Position numbers and translations under genes: made by a program
Shown: positions 25,487-35,004 of the stretch, piece after piece
How positions within the stretch are numbered: position 1 is the first letter of the stretch
How the letters are laid out: the number at the start of each line of letters is the position of its first letter
Notes under the pieces: generated by a model
Database searches by the model: none
The model's input: the letters and a program-made list of their open reading frames with translations, nothing else
Told to the model about the DNA's origin: nothing
Source of the DNA: Nocardia araoensis NBRC 100135
GTDB lineage: Bacteria; Actinomycetota; Actinomycetes; Mycobacteriales; Mycobacteriaceae
Reading direction: 5' to 3'
DNA: 39,597 bases
NCBI RefSeq assembly: GCF_000308435.1
Contig: NZ_BAFR01000061.1
Span: 1-39,597, forward strand

Positions 25487-28400
25487 ATGGTGCTGACCGC
25501 GCGGTTCCAGCCGGGATCGACCAGCCGCCCGTTCGTCGACCGGGAACCGGTGCTGACGCGGTTCGACGAACTGCTGACCGAGGCCGCCGAGCGTCCCCGG
25601 GTGATGCTGCTCGGCGGTGTCGGCGGGATCGGCAAGTCCCGGCTGGTCGCCGAGCTGCGGGCACGGGTCGGCAAGAAGCATCCCGCGGCGGTGCTCGACT
25701 TGCAGGTTCCGAGCCATCGCCAAGCCGCCGACGGACTCGCTGTCCTGCGCATGCAGTTCGGCGCCCAGAAGATCAAGTTCCACCGCTTCGACATCGCCCG
25801 CGCGGTGCTGTGGCAGCGCATGCACCCGCATTTGCGACTGACCTCCGACTCGCTCGCGCTCGCCGAACACAGCGAGATCCTGACCGAGATCCTCAACGAC
25901 GCCACCGGCATCCCGGTCTTCGGCACGGCGACCCGGCTGCTCGATCTCGGCGCCCGCAAGGTGATCCGCACCCATCGCATCCGCCACGATCCGGTCCTCC
26001 AGGAACTCGACCGATTGAGTCTCGCGGGCTTGGAAGAAGCCGTCTCCTACCTGTTCGCGGAAGATCTGAAGAGCGGGACGGAGGGCAAGCCCTATGTGGT
26101 CTTCCTGGACGCCTACGAAGCGCTGATGGGCGGCTCCGATCGCGAAGGCCGCGCCGCGGCCGCCGATGCCTGGCTCCGCGATGTGGTCGCGCAGCTGGAC
26201 ACCGGGTTGGTGGTGATCGCCAGCCGCGAGCCGCTGGGATGGGAGCGCCACGACCCGGAGTGGTCGGCCCGAATCCGGGCCGTGCCGGTCGACGACCTGC
26301 CGATGGACGCACGCTTCGAATTGCTCGACTCCTCCGGCATCGCGGATCCCGCCGAGCGCGCCGCGATCGCCGCGTCGAGCGCGGGCGTCCCGTTCTATCT
26401 GCATCTGGCCATCGATGCCCGCACCCGTGCCGGTTGGGTGACACCCGCCGAATTGGTCTCTCCCGAAACGATTCTCGAGCGCTTCCTACAGCACGTGCGC
26501 CCCGACGAAGTCCGCATCCTGGAGCTGCTCGGCCTTCCGCGCACCTTCGATCGGGAGATCTTCACCGTGGTCGCCCGGCAGTTCGGGTTACCGCACCATA
26601 TCGCCGCGTGGAAATCCCTGGTCGCGTACTCGTTCGTCTACGCGGCGGACGAGAGCGACGAGGGCGAGAGCTTCCAACTCCACCAATTGATGGTCGACGC
26701 GTTGCAGCGGCGTTTGGATCCGGACGTCCGGCGCACTCTGCACGGCGTGCTTCACGACCTGTGGTTCGCACGCGCCGAACGGCCGGTCGGCCGGGTCGCG
26801 GCTTTGCGGGAGGCCGGCTACCACGGTGTCCGGTCCGGATTGCTGTCCGCGGTGACGTTGCTGGGATACGTCGACCGGATCGAGGCGGCGGGCGGCAGCC
26901 AGGGCATCGGCGGAGTGATCAGCGATCTGGACCGGTACCTGAGCGATCCGCGTGAGAACCTGACAGGTATGGCGGAACTGTCGGAACTCACGCGGTGCCT
27001 GGAAGCGGAAGCGGCGGTGCTGGTCGGCGACGCCAAGCAGGCCGATCGGCTGACCCGGGACGTCGCTTTGGACGGGGCAGGCCCGATCGCGGAGCGGTTG
27101 GCAGTCGCCGCGGCGAACGCACGCCGCATACTCGGCGACACCGACGACGCTTTGGCCATCTATCACGACGTGTGGTCGCGCGGATCGGGGCGTGCCCGGC
27201 TCGTGGCGGGACAGTGGGCGGCCGATTTGCACATGTGCCAGGGCCGATTCGGTCAGGCTCTGGCCATGTGCGAGGAACTCGTCGCGATGGCGGACGACGA
27301 CGACCGTGAGTTCCTCGGCGACGTGGCACGGCTGCGTCATCTCGCCTACCGGTTGGCGTTCGACACCGAGCGCGCCGCGCGATACCTGACCGAGGCGGAC
27401 ACCCACTATCGAGCCGCGGGCAGTGTAGTCGGGCAGGCGAATATCGCGACGAACCTGGCTGAGCTCTTGGCGCTCACCGACCCGGTCCGGGCGATCGAGG
27501 CCGCCGGAGCAGCGATCGTGCGGCAGCGTGAGCTCGGCGCGTTGCACGAGCTCGGAAAGGCTTACACCGCACTGGGCCTGGCGCGGTTGTCGCTCGGGGA
27601 ACTGGACGCCGCCGAGCACGCGCTCGCCGAAGCGTGCGAGATTCTCGAGCAGGCCGGGTACCGTTCGGGGCGGGCCAGGGCCGAACTGTTCCGCGCGGGC
27701 GTTTCCGCGCGCCGCGGGCAACGCGACGATACCGTCCGCAGTGCGCGCTGGGCCATCGCGGAATTCGAGGGCGCGAACGTCTATCCGGGGCTGATCCTCG
27801 TGGCCCGAGCGGTTCTGGCGCTGTACGGCTGGACCGAACCCGACATCTCGAAAGCCGCCGCGGCCGCGCGATCGCGCATCCAGCCGCCGACGCCCGGATC
27901 GGGCCTGGACCGCGACGCAGCACGGGTGATCGCCCGGGTGATCGGTGTCGACGCCGAAGCGATGTACCACGACGCGCGTTCCCGATCGCAGTCGGCCGCC
28001 GGGTACTACAACCGCAACGTTCGCGTCGACAGTGTCGCCGGTACGGTGAACGTGCGGATTCCGGTGGACGGCGCCGATGTGATGGATCTGCGGCAATGGC
28101 CCGAACCCGCGGTGCTGATCGCGATCGAGCCCTTCGTCGCCGCGGCGCCGAGGCTGCGGTGGGAATCGGTCGACCCCGCCTACCAGATCCACGACTACAT
28201 CGACGGCGACCTGCTGGATCGCGTCGCGCCGCGCGGCGTCCGGGTTCCGGCTCATGTACCGGCTGATGTGGCGGCGCTGTTCGGGGAGCTCCGGCGTATC
28301 CCACGGGATCTCCTGCCGCCGGTCGAGCCGGATCAGAGTGACGAACCCGCCGCGTTCGCCCGCCGATTGTCCGCTGTCACCGCACGCGTGCACCGCGACA

Positions 28401-28933
28401 GCAGTGCGGATTTCGGCGAGCTGTACGACCGCCTGGGCGTGCCCGAGCAGCCGCTCGAGCACGTCGTCGGTGCGTGGGACACGCTCGAGGCCAGGCCCTT
28501 TCGGTTGCTGCATGCTGACGTGCACCGGAAGAACATGATCGTGCGCGACGGCCGGGTCGTATTCCTGGACTGGGAATTCGCGCTGTACGGCGATCCGGTC
28601 TACGACGTGGCCACGCATCTGCACAAGATGGGCTACCTGCCGGAAGAGGAGGAGGCGTTTCTCGCCGCGTGGGTCGCCGCCGAGCCCGAGGCCGCGATCG
28701 GGCAGTGGCGTCGCGACCTGCAAACCTACCTCGATCACGAGCGGGTCAAGTCGGTCGTCGTCGATGCGGTGCGCTACAGCAAAGCGCTCGGGCAGGGCGG
28801 GGCGGGCGCGGCGGCGGAGGCGGCATTGGTGGCCAGCATGTCCGGGAAGCTGCGGCTGGCGCGCGGCGTGTGGGGGCAGAGCGAGCCGGTCGACGACGCG
28901 GCGGTGGAAGCTGCTCTGCGCGGCTGGGATTGA
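25487..28933 (+). CDS. STAND ATPase-TPR protein fused to APH-type kinase domain
   Basis: A 1148-residue three-part protein. Residues 15-330 are a STAND-type ATPase: P-loop [13 protein letters not shown] (43-52), Walker B-like [11 protein letters not shown] (near 205), and sensor-like [10 protein letters not shown]. Residues about 330-450 are a winged-helix-like part ([19 protein letters not shown]). Residues about 480-810 hold TPR-type helical repeats ([57 protein letters not shown]). Residues about 870-1120 form an aminoglycoside/choline phosphotransferase fold with [10 protein letters not shown] (Brenner motif, about 1006) and [17 protein letters not shown] (metal Asp). Both ATPase and kinase motifs look complete. 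STAND proteins are sensors; a terminal small-molecule kinase as effector is unusual. The ATG at 25487 has AGGAGGGGG. Function is unknown; divergent from the WGR gene. Confidence 0.87.
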   Translation: MVLTARFQPGSTSRPFVDREPVLTRFDELLTEAAERPRVMLLGGVGGIGKSRLVAELRARVGKKHPAAVLDLQVPSHRQAADGLAVLRMQFGAQKIKFHRFDIARAVLWQRMHPHLRLTSDSLALAEHSEILTEILNDATGIPVFGTATRLLDLGARKVIRTHRIRHDPVLQELDRLSLAGLEEAVSYLFAEDLKSGTEGKPYVVFLDAYEALMGGSDREGRAAAADAWLRDVVAQLDTGLVVIASREPLGWERHDPEWSARIRAVPVDDLPMDARFELLDSSGIADPAERAAIAASSAGVPFYLHLAIDARTRAGWVTPAELVSPETILERFLQHVRPDEVRILELLGLPRTFDREIFTVVARQFGLPHHIAAWKSLVAYSFVYAADESDEGESFQLHQLMVDALQRRLDPDVRRTLHGVLHDLWFARAERPVGRVAALREAGYHGVRSGLLSAVTLLGYVDRIEAAGGSQGIGGVISDLDRYLSDPRENLTGMAELSELTRCLEAEAAVLVGDAKQADRLTRDVALDGAGPIAERLAVAAANARRILGDTDDALAIYHDVWSRGSGRARLVAGQWAADLHMCQGRFGQALAMCEELVAMADDDDREFLGDVARLRHLAYRLAFDTERAARYLTEADTHYRAAGSVVGQANIATNLAELLALTDPVRAIEAAGAAIVRQRELGALHELGKAYTALGLARLSLGELDAAEHALAEACEILEQAGYRSGRARAELFRAGVSARRGQRDDTVRSARWAIAEFEGANVYPGLILVARAVLALYGWTEPDISKAAAAARSRIQPPTPGSGLDRDAARVIARVIGVDAEAMYHDARSRSQSAAGYYNRNVRVDSVAGTVNVRIPVDGADVMDLRQWPEPAVLIAIEPFVAAAPRLRWESVDPAYQIHDYIDGDLLDRVAPRGVRVPAHVPADVAALFGELRRIPRDLLPPVEPDQSDEPAAFARRLSAVTARVHRDSSADFGELYDRLGVPEQPLEHVVGAWDTLEARPFRLLHADVHRKNMIVRDGRVVFLDWEFALYGDPVYDVATHLHKMGYLPEEEEAFLAAWVAAEPEAAIGQWRRDLQTYLDHERVKSVVVDAVRYSKALGQGGAGAAAEAALVASMSGKLRLARGVWGQSEPVDDAAVEAALRGWD

Positions 28934-28954
28934 CGCGGCGAGCCGCGCCCGGGC

Positions 28955-29698
28955 TCATCTGGCGGGGGCCCCGATCGAGATGCCGGTGATGAACTCGGCG
29001 ACGATCGTGTGGTCGGGATATTGCCGCCCGTAGACGGCGATGATGGCGCCGACGTGGATGTCCGTCGCCCGTTTGGCGACCAGGACGTTCACCTTGGTGT
29101 CGGCGTCGGCACGGACCTTGACACTGCTGCTGGTGAACGCGTTCCGGACCACCAGGGTCGTACCGTCATTGGCGACGACCTTTCCGAAGGTGACACCGAT
29201 GCCCGTCCGGACGGGAGGGGCAGCGGCTGCCGGCGTTGTCGTTCGCACGGTGGACGTCGGTGCCGGGGCGCTGGGTGGGCTCGTGCGCAGCACTGTGGAC
29301 GACGCCGACGGTGTTGTCGGATGGTTCACCAGTAGGCACCCCGACACCAGCAGGAGCACCACGCCGACGCAGAGTCCGATGAATGCGGCGGCGCCGGAGT
29401 GGTGCAGCCGGGGCGGCTCGTCGTCCTGACGCGGTGGTGGCAGCGGAGGCATCGCCATGGCGGGGGTCTGCGCGACGGATTCGCTCCTCGGTGCGAGTGA
29501 GCCCGGATGCACACGGCGTGGCGGCGGGGCTTCCTGGTTCGCGTTCGCCGGTGTGTTCGGCCCGCTCGCGGCGGCGGTGATCGATCTGGTTATCGATCTG
29601 GAAAGTATTGCCGCTGAGAATGATTCAGGATCACCGCCGACTCGCGCCAGCCGGCCCACCTCCGCCGGGCTCCGACGGTGCGTACTCCAGCGAGGCAT
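28955..29698 (-). CDS. Single-TM protein with DUF5666-like C-terminal domain
   Basis: A 247-residue protein with a long proline-rich cytosolic N-terminus (1-100), one transmembrane helix at about 103-125 (AAFIGLCVGVVLLLVSGCLLV), a Ser/Thr/Pro linker, and a C-terminal beta-barrel-like domain. That domain (GIGVTFGKVVANDGTTLVVRNAFTSSSVKVRADADTKVNVL and onward) fits DUF5666, an OB-like fold of unknown role found outside the membrane. The start at 29698 is uncertain, as no clear ribosome site is seen and internal ATGs (MAMPPLPPP) are possible. It converges with the STAND gene, 21 bases apart. Confidence 0.7.
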   Translation of the reverse strand: MPRWSTHRRSPAEVGRLARVGGDPESFSAAILSRSITRSITAAASGPNTPANANQEAPPPRRVHPGSLAPRSESVAQTPAMAMPPLPPPRQDDEPPRLHHSGAAAFIGLCVGVVLLLVSGCLLVNHPTTPSASSTVLRTSPPSAPAPTSTVRTTTPAAAAPPVRTGIGVTFGKVVANDGTTLVVRNAFTSSSVKVRADADTKVNVLVAKRATDIHVGAIIAVYGRQYPDHTIVAEFITGISIGAPAR

Positions 29699-29814
29699 GA
29701 GGCAAGGTTAAGTCTCCCCATCGCTGTGCTTGTTTTCACTGGCGGGAGTAGCGTCGTGACCTGCGCCGAAAGGCGGTCGGCGGCTTCAGGTGCGCTGTTC
29801 GGGCAGCGCTGTGG

Positions 29815-30009
29815 TCACCGATCGAGCGCGAAACCCGCTGTAGCGCAGGCGGTGTGGCCTAATAGGTGCTGGATGAGGCACGTGGGTTCAACTGGGATCG
29901 TTTTCCTGGCCTTGCCGATCTCCGGGCCGAAACCTTGCAGACCCTGCTCGAGCCGATTGCGAATGGATTCCCACCGCTGGTGCAGCGCGACGACATCGGT
30001 GATCGACAT
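29815..30009 (-). CDS. Small helical protein divergent from the XRE regulator
   Basis: A 64-residue ORF with Nocardia-like codon use and a sensible helical sequence (MSITDVVALHQRWESIRNRLEQGLQGFGPEIGKARKT and onward). It has no signal peptide and I do not recognise a family. A GCAGG sits in front of the ATG; another in-frame ATG lies nine bases upstream. It begins only 24 bases from the TTG of the divergent XRE gene, so their promoters would have to overlap. That makes me cautious. The rest of the 29699-30032 interval shows no other gene. Confidence 0.45.
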   Translation of the reverse strand: MSITDVVALHQRWESIRNRLEQGLQGFGPEIGKARKTIPVEPTCLIQHLLGHTACATAGFALDR

Positions 30010-30032
30010 CGCCTGCACGCGCTGATAGAGAC

Positions 30033-31245
30033 TTGACCACGGGCGAAGTGATCCGGCGGATCCGGAAATCCGTCGGCATGACGCAGACGGAATTGGGTGC
30101 GCTCATCAACTTCTCGCAGCCCGCCGTCTCGGGTCTGGAGCGTGGCGGCCCGGCCTCGCACGACGTCCGCGTCCTGCGGCTCGTAGCCCGTGCGCTCGGG
30201 GTTCCGCTTGCCATACTGGTAGTGGAGTCGGACCGGGAGGCAGATGTGGACCGTCGCAACTTCTTCAAAGCAGGGGCATCAGTAAGCGCGGGGTCTGCCA
30301 TGATGTCGGTTTCCGCCCCGGCGAACGCCGTGTCGGCGTCCGCAGGGAAAGTCGGCGCGAGCGATGTGGAAGCCATCATCGAGAGCGTGAATCAGATCCA
30401 CGAACTGGATCTGGTGGTCGGCGGCGACCGGTTGTGCCGGGTGGCGGCCAATCAAGTCCGTTATGTCGAGCAGCTTCTCGACCAAGGCAGTTACACCGAG
30501 GCGGTCGGGCGGTCGCTCACCAGTGCGGCCGCCGAGATGATGACGGCCGCCGGGTGGGTGCACTACGACGCCGGGCGTCTAGATGATGCTCGGCGGTATT
30601 ACGCGGACGCGGCGAATGCCGCGAATGCGGCCGGAGACGGGATCGCTGCTGCGCATGCGTTGGCGAATGCCAGCTTTCCCGAGTCGTCCTTGCGACGACT
30701 CGAAAGGCAACCCTCTGGCCGTGCAATACGCGCAGGCTGGGGCGCGGGCGTCGCTCCGCGACGGCGGCCCGAAGCTGCGTGCTTTGATGGCGATCAGGGA
30801 AGCCGAGGCGCATGGGGTTCGCGGGGACAAGTCGGCGATGACGGCGGCGATCAGCCGGGCACACCGTGCGTACGAGTCGACTCGTGGGCACGATCCGGAT
30901 TGGGTTTACCTGCCGGAGGCCGAATTCGTCGGTGGCATCGGCTGGGCACAGATGCGGCTCGGTGAGCACTCCCAGGCGACTTCCAACCTGCAAGCCGCGG
31001 TCGAAAGTTCATCGGCATGGCCCAGGGAGCGCGCTGCGTGGCAGGTCCACCTTGCGGAGAACTTCACCACGTCCGGCGACGTCGCACGAGCATGCTCACT
31101 GCTTGGCGACAACTACGACACCATCGCCGGACTCGCGTCCAGCCGCCTGCACCAGCGCATCGATGCCATCGCGAATACAGTTCGCAGTCACTCCCGGGTT
31201 CCGGAGGTTCGAGACTTCCTGGCCCGCCGCGCGGCACAAGTCTGA
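30033..31245 (+). pseudogene. XRE-family regulator with TPR-like C-terminus, interrupted by a frameshift
   Basis: Residues 1-62 are a helix-turn-helix domain (VIRRIRKSVGMTQTELGALINFSQPAVSGLERG). A twin-arginine-like segment (DRRNFFKAG, Arg74-Arg75) and a short hydrophobic stretch follow, then TPR-like helices. The coherent protein leaves this frame near 30680-30710, after AHALANASF, and resumes in the +1 frame with GNPLAVQYAQAGARASLRDGGPKLRALMA, running to the stop at 31245 with typical TPR content (WVYLPEAEFVGGIGWAQMRLGEHSQ). Without a shift the first frame ends at 30965 in low-quality sequence. The full product would be about 400 residues. It may be a true pseudogene, a sequencing error, or less likely a recoded gene. 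Start is TTG at 30033; GTG at 30048 is an alternative. Confidence 0.75.
30681..30701. other. Perfect inverted repeat at the frameshift point
   Basis: GAGTCGTC (30681-30688) and GACGACTC (30694-30701) form an 8-bp hairpin with a 5-base loop exactly where the XRE reading frame breaks. It could have caused a replication or sequencing slip. Confidence 0.7.
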
Positions 31246-31475
31246 TTCCTCGTATCCGTTCGTCGGTACCGCTTCCGGAAAGGCTGATGCGGTAGTTCGC
31301 GGTCCGGGTGTGGCGGCCGCAAGGGCACAGCTGCTCCCACGATTTCTCATGTGCCGCGGTGGATCCAAGGCATCGACGGAAAGTTGAAATATCCAAGTCT
31401 CACAATGCTCCGGATGAGCCTCGCGGCGCTATCTTCTGTCTGCTCGCAGTGCAGCGAGCAGATCGGAGTCAACTC

Positions 31476-32165
31476 ATGCGCATCACATCGGTCACGCGTC
31501 GCCTCGGGATCGCGGCAATCACCCTGGTCGCGACGGCTACCGCTTCGCTCGGCATCGCCACACCAGAGGCGGCCGCGGCGCCGGCGCGAGATCCCATCCT
31601 TTTCGTCCACGGCTGGCAAGGATCGGCGGCGGACTGGAATTACATGTGGGGCCGGTTCCTGGACGCGGGGTACTCCGCGGATGAGATGGCACGATTCACT
31701 TACGACTCCACCCAGTCGAACAAGGACATCGCATCGCAGGTGAAAGCGCAGGTCGACGCGCTGCGGGCGAAAACCGGTGCCGCCAAGGTCGACATCATCT
31801 CCCACTCGATGGGCGGCCTCAACAGTCGCTGGTACCTGAAGAATCTCGACGGCCTGACTTTCGTCGACGACTGGGTCTCCATCGCCGGCCCCAACCATGG
31901 CACCGATACCGCCAACGGATGCCTCGACGCCTCCTGTGTGGAGATGCGGCCCGGCTCAACCTTCCTCGCCGACTTGAACAGCGGCGACGAAACTCCGGGC
32001 CGGGTGAACTATGGCACCTGGTGGTCGCCGTGCGACGAGATCATCAATCCGGATACGAGCACCATTCTCAGCGGTGCCGCCAATACCCAGGCGCCGTGCC
32101 TAAGTCATATCGCGCTGCTATCGTCATCGACGGTGTTCGAGGGCGTGCGCGACTTTGTGAAGTAA
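31476..32165 (+). CDS. Secreted lipase/esterase (Lipase_2, LipA-like alpha/beta hydrolase)
   Basis: A 229-residue secreted enzyme. The signal peptide is RRLGIAAITLVATATASLGIATPEAAAA, with cleavage likely after AAA near residue 35. The mature part starts RDPILFVHGWQGSAADW, where HGW/QG forms the oxyanion hole. The nucleophile elbow is IISHSMGGL, the Asp lies in the NHGTDTAN/LNSGDETPG region, and the His is in CLSHIALLSS near the C-terminus. This matches the compact lid-less lipases of the Bacillus LipA type, acting on short- to mid-chain esters outside the cell. The ATG at 31476 has GGAG upstream. Two Cys residues (GCLDASC) may form a disulfide. It stands alone, converging on the SLT gene with a strong shared terminator. 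Confidence 0.87.
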   Translation: MRITSVTRRLGIAAITLVATATASLGIATPEAAAAPARDPILFVHGWQGSAADWNYMWGRFLDAGYSADEMARFTYDSTQSNKDIASQVKAQVDALRAKTGAAKVDIISHSMGGLNSRWYLKNLDGLTFVDDWVSIAGPNHGTDTANGCLDASCVEMRPGSTFLADLNSGDETPGRVNYGTWWSPCDEIINPDTSTILSGAANTQAPCLSHIALLSSSTVFEGVRDFVK

Positions 32166-32274
32166 TCGGCTGAGCCCGGACACGGCACTGATTCCGGCCC
32201 GCCGGCCCTCGAGTGGGCGACCGCTCGTACTCCGCGTTCGAAAGCGGGCAGCTACGGAAGCCAGTTGAAACGGC

Positions 32275-32307
32275 AGCGCCTCCTCGTCGAGGGGACGAGG
32301 AGGCGCT
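32275..32307. terminator. Bidirectional hairpin terminator between lipase and SLT genes
   Basis: AGCGCCTCCTCGTC (32275-32288) pairs perfectly over 14 bases with GACGAGGAGGCGCT (32294-32307), loop of 5. It lies between converging genes. Confidence 0.88.
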
Positions 32308-32329
32308 TGCCCGGATTCGAGTTCGAGGC

Positions 32330-32923
32330 TCAGTAGGCCCCGTTGACGTTGTCCATCGAGCCGTACCGATGGGCCGCGTAGTTGCAGGCGGCGGTGATGT
32401 TGGCGACCGGGTCCCAGATGTCGAAGGGGGTGCCGTCGACGTGGTAGGCGTTGAAGGTCGGGTCGATCACCTGGAGCAGGCCCTTGGACGGGGTGCCCTT
32501 GGCGGCGTTGGAGTCCGACAGGTTGATGGCCTTGGGATTGCCGCCGGATTCGCGCATGATGTTGCGGTGAATGCCCTCGTAGCTACCCGGGATGCCGTGC
32601 AGGCGCATGACGTCGAGGGACTGGCGGATCCAGCCGTCGAGGTTGTTCTCGTAGACCGGGGGCGGCGTGGGCACGATACCCTCGGGCGCCACCCCGGGCA
32701 GCCCTGGCAAACCGGGCAGCGCAGGCAGTTCGGGCAGCACGGGCAGGCCAGGGAGGTCGATCGGCGCGGCAGCGGCGACCGGGGCGACCGGGGCCGGAGC
32801 GCCGTCGTCGGCCACCGCCACACCGGCGGAGAAACCAACGGCGATCACGCCGACGGTGGCGGCGAGTGCCGCACCCTTACGGAGGGACGGGCGGCGGAGA
32901 AAAGAAAGGCGTGCGTCAGACAT
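32330..32923 (-). CDS. Secreted SLT-type lytic transglycosylase
   Basis: A 197-residue cell-wall enzyme that cleaves the glycan strand of peptidoglycan. Signal peptide: LRKGAALAATVGVIAVGFSAGVAVA, cleaved near residue 40. A Pro/Leu/Gly linker with LPGLP-type repeats follows (about 58-82). The C-terminal SLT domain (about 95-197) contains IMRESGGNPKAIN (catalytic Glu), SKGLLQVIDPTFNAYHV and NITAACNYAAHRYGS, the classic ES..NP / GLLQ / Y signature. Actinobacterial proteins of this type resemble resuscitation-promoting factors in size and role. The ATG at 32921-32923 has AAGGA upstream; longer frames have no support. The 618 bases in front hold its regulatory region. Confidence 0.88.
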   Translation of the reverse strand: MSDARLSFLRRPSLRKGAALAATVGVIAVGFSAGVAVADDGAPAPVAPVAAAAPIDLPGLPVLPELPALPGLPGLPGVAPEGIVPTPPPVYENNLDGWIRQSLDVMRLHGIPGSYEGIHRNIMRESGGNPKAINLSDSNAAKGTPSKGLLQVIDPTFNAYHVDGTPFDIWDPVANITAACNYAAHRYGSMDNVNGAY

Positions 32924-33541
32924 CGAGAAATCAGTTCCTTGTTCGTGCGGCGATCCGGCCGGAAAAACCAGCGCGGGATCCACGGCGGGCACCAGGTAAG
33001 GTGTTCGCCATCTCGGCTCGTGTGCGGTTTTCGGATTTCGTTGTGAAAGCCAGGGTTCGAATTCCTGGCGGCGCGACGCGGTGCACAAGTCGGGGCGGTG
33101 CCCTTCGGTGCCGCTGCCGTACCCGGAGAGAAACAAGCCGTTGAAGCTGTGGAGCTGGTTTCTCGGGTCTCTTCCGGACCTGATCTCAGCTTGATCACGA
33201 CCGGTGAACATTCGGCAAACGAAAGATTAAGGTCAAGAATTGCCGATCTTGGAGTGTGCTGTTCAGCCGTGTAGGCGACGCCCTGACCAGGCAATTTGTA
33301 GGTAAACGTGATTTAGGCCACAAAAAGATGATTCACAGTAACGAGACCGACTTTGTCTCGATCCGATCACTGGGACCCGCCGAAACCGGTCGGATTGCGA
33401 CCATCCGACGCGATGTATCGGCGAATTGCTCACGGCTCACGTGACGGCGATCGCAATCCTCTTCGCAAACGCAATCGATCGTTGCCGTGAATAGCGTTCA
33501 GCGCGTCCTGTCGAAAATCGAGGCGACCAAACGGCGATGGA
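32924..33541. other. Long regulatory interval upstream of the SLT gene, no gene seen
   Basis: No convincing ORF or RNA gene. The part from 33200 to 33440 is clearly AT-richer than the surroundings and is the likely promoter of the leftward SLT gene, leaving a leader of perhaps 250-300 bases. I looked for the ydaO (cyclic di-AMP) riboswitch often found before such cell-wall hydrolase genes, but its conserved GGGGGACCC and CAGCUAACC blocks are absent. A short hairpin with a TTCGAA loop occurs at 33049-33069. Confidence 0.5.
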
Positions 33542-34975
33542 TCACTCCCATGCTCGGACGAGATCCGCTGGCCCCCAATGCATTGCCAGCGGCAAAGACT
33601 CCGCGATACCGGATCGGGAGACGGCCACCAAGCGGGTGTCCTGGCCGGTGCCGGGGACTGCGAGCGCCGAGCGGGCAAGGCTGTCGTAATCGTGACGATC
33701 GAAAGGCCGGTCCTCGAGCCACTTGATGGAACCGATGAAATGTATCGCCTTGGCGACGGGTTCTCGGTCGGCGCCGATCAGGTCGATTTCGGGGTTGTTC
33801 TGCCGGTTCCACCAGCCGCCGACCACCTCGGTTTCCGGCCATCGCTCATCGGGCAGCAGTCGCATGAGGGATTCGCGGACCAATGGTTCGATAGCGCGTC
33901 CGCGCCAAGTGGTCCATGAGCGTTCGATCCGGTTGAGCGCGACATCGCCACGGCCGCGTTCGATCAGGGGAATGCCGCGTTCCAGGAAAGCGAGCCAGAA
34001 CCGGAGGTAGGAGTCGGCGATTCGGTAGCGCTTGTTCTTGGTGTCCGGCTTCGTGGACAACGGGAGATCGCTGGCCACGATTCGCTTGTCTCGCAACATA
34101 TTCAACAGCGGATTGAGGGTTCCCGCGGGCAATGCGTTCGTCCCACCCGCTTGTGCGGCGATGGTACTGAAGGTTCGTTCTCCACTGCCGATGGCTCCCA
34201 AGACCGCGCGCGAGCGCATCCCCTCCGGAAACTCGCCCAGCAGCGACAACTCGCCCGCTACGAGCAGCGGAGCCAGCGGGTTCGCGGCCGCGTCGCGCAG
34301 GAAGTCGGTTCGGCTCATTCCCGGGCGCCAGGACCTCACGATCTCGGGAAACCCGCCGGTGATCAGCAGCGCGTCGACGCTGTCGGCGGCGTCGAGGCCG
34401 GTCATGGCCTGCACATCGGCCAAATGCAGCGGTTCGACGGTCATTTTCGTCGCGCGTCCGAAGAACGGCCGGTCGCGCGATCCGAGAGCCGCCATGACCG
34501 AGATATCGCTGCCGACCAGGATGAGCAGCACTGGTTTGGCCGACAGGTGGCGATCCCACACCGTCTGCAAGGCGCCTTCGAACTCGGGATCCTTTTCGAC
34601 CAGCCATGGCACCTCATCGATGACCGCGATGCTGGGCGCGTCATCGGGCAGGGCGATCGCGAGGGCCCGCAGAGCTTGGTTCCAGTCGCCGGCCTGTAAT
34701 CCGCTGATCAGTTCGGCGCGCCCGAACCCGCCCTGAGCGACCGTGGCGGTGAACTCTTCCCGTTCCGCCACCGGGTTGCGTCCGCGCGTTGCCTGGAAGA
34801 TCAGGTAGCCGTGGTTGGATCGGTCGCAGAATTCTTGGACGAGCCGCGATTTCCCGACCCGTCGGCGACCGATCACTATGACCGCACGGCCTCGGGTGGC
34901 GCCGGTGCCCTCGATCACCGAGGCGAGCTGACGAGCGAGCAGGTCGAGGTCTGCGGATCTTCCGGTGAACTCCAC
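33542..34975 (-). CDS. ATPase_2-type AAA protein with wHTH and DUF234 (PD-(D/E)XK-like) C-terminus
   Basis: A 477-residue protein of the archaeal-ATPase class. Residues 1-230: FTGRSADLDLLARQL, P-loop VIGRRRVGKSRLVQEF, Walker B IAVIDEVPWLVE, sensor LVGSDISVM and the GGFPEIV motif. Residues about 255-310 form a winged helix (GERTFSTIAAQAGGTNALPAGTLNPLLNMLRDKRIV). Residues about 320-477 are DUF234: RYRIADSYLRFWLAF, GRAIEPLVRESLM, and EIDLIGADREP...GSIKW, which fits a restriction-endonuclease-like core (D...x-K). These proteins are common in mobile and defence settings and role is unknown. GTG start with GGGAG in front. A 19-bp palindrome lies 30 bases upstream. It contains slightly fewer GC-type codons than lipA. 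Confidence 0.87.
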   Translation of the reverse strand: MEFTGRSADLDLLARQLASVIEGTGATRGRAVIVIGRRRVGKSRLVQEFCDRSNHGYLIFQATRGRNPVAEREEFTATVAQGGFGRAELISGLQAGDWNQALRALAIALPDDAPSIAVIDEVPWLVEKDPEFEGALQTVWDRHLSAKPVLLILVGSDISVMAALGSRDRPFFGRATKMTVEPLHLADVQAMTGLDAADSVDALLITGGFPEIVRSWRPGMSRTDFLRDAAANPLAPLLVAGELSLLGEFPEGMRSRAVLGAIGSGERTFSTIAAQAGGTNALPAGTLNPLLNMLRDKRIVASDLPLSTKPDTKNKRYRIADSYLRFWLAFLERGIPLIERGRGDVALNRIERSWTTWRGRAIEPLVRESLMRLLPDERWPETEVVGGWWNRQNNPEIDLIGADREPVAKAIHFIGSIKWLEDRPFDRHDYDSLARSALAVPGTGQDTRLVAVSRSGIAESLPLAMHWGPADLVRAWE

Positions 34976-35004
34976 ACTCGTCTCCCGAACTAAGGCAGTA
35001 TCTT

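Noticed and set aside
30583..31245. A separate gene starting at 30583 in the +1 frame
   Set aside because: Its first 35 residues are out-of-frame sequence from the XRE gene; only the part after about 30705 is coherent, so a frameshifted single gene explains it better.
33049..33069. tRNA T-arm-like sequence (GCCAGGGTTCGAATTCCTGGC hairpin region)
   Set aside because: The loop TTCGAAT looks like a T-arm, but no matching acceptor, D-arm or anticodon arm exists upstream, so neither a tRNA nor a supported att site.
32924..33250. Possible cyclic di-AMP (ydaO) riboswitch before the SLT gene
   Set aside because: The conserved GGGGGACCC, GGGUGAAUC and CAGCUAACCUCGU blocks are missing on the leftward strand.
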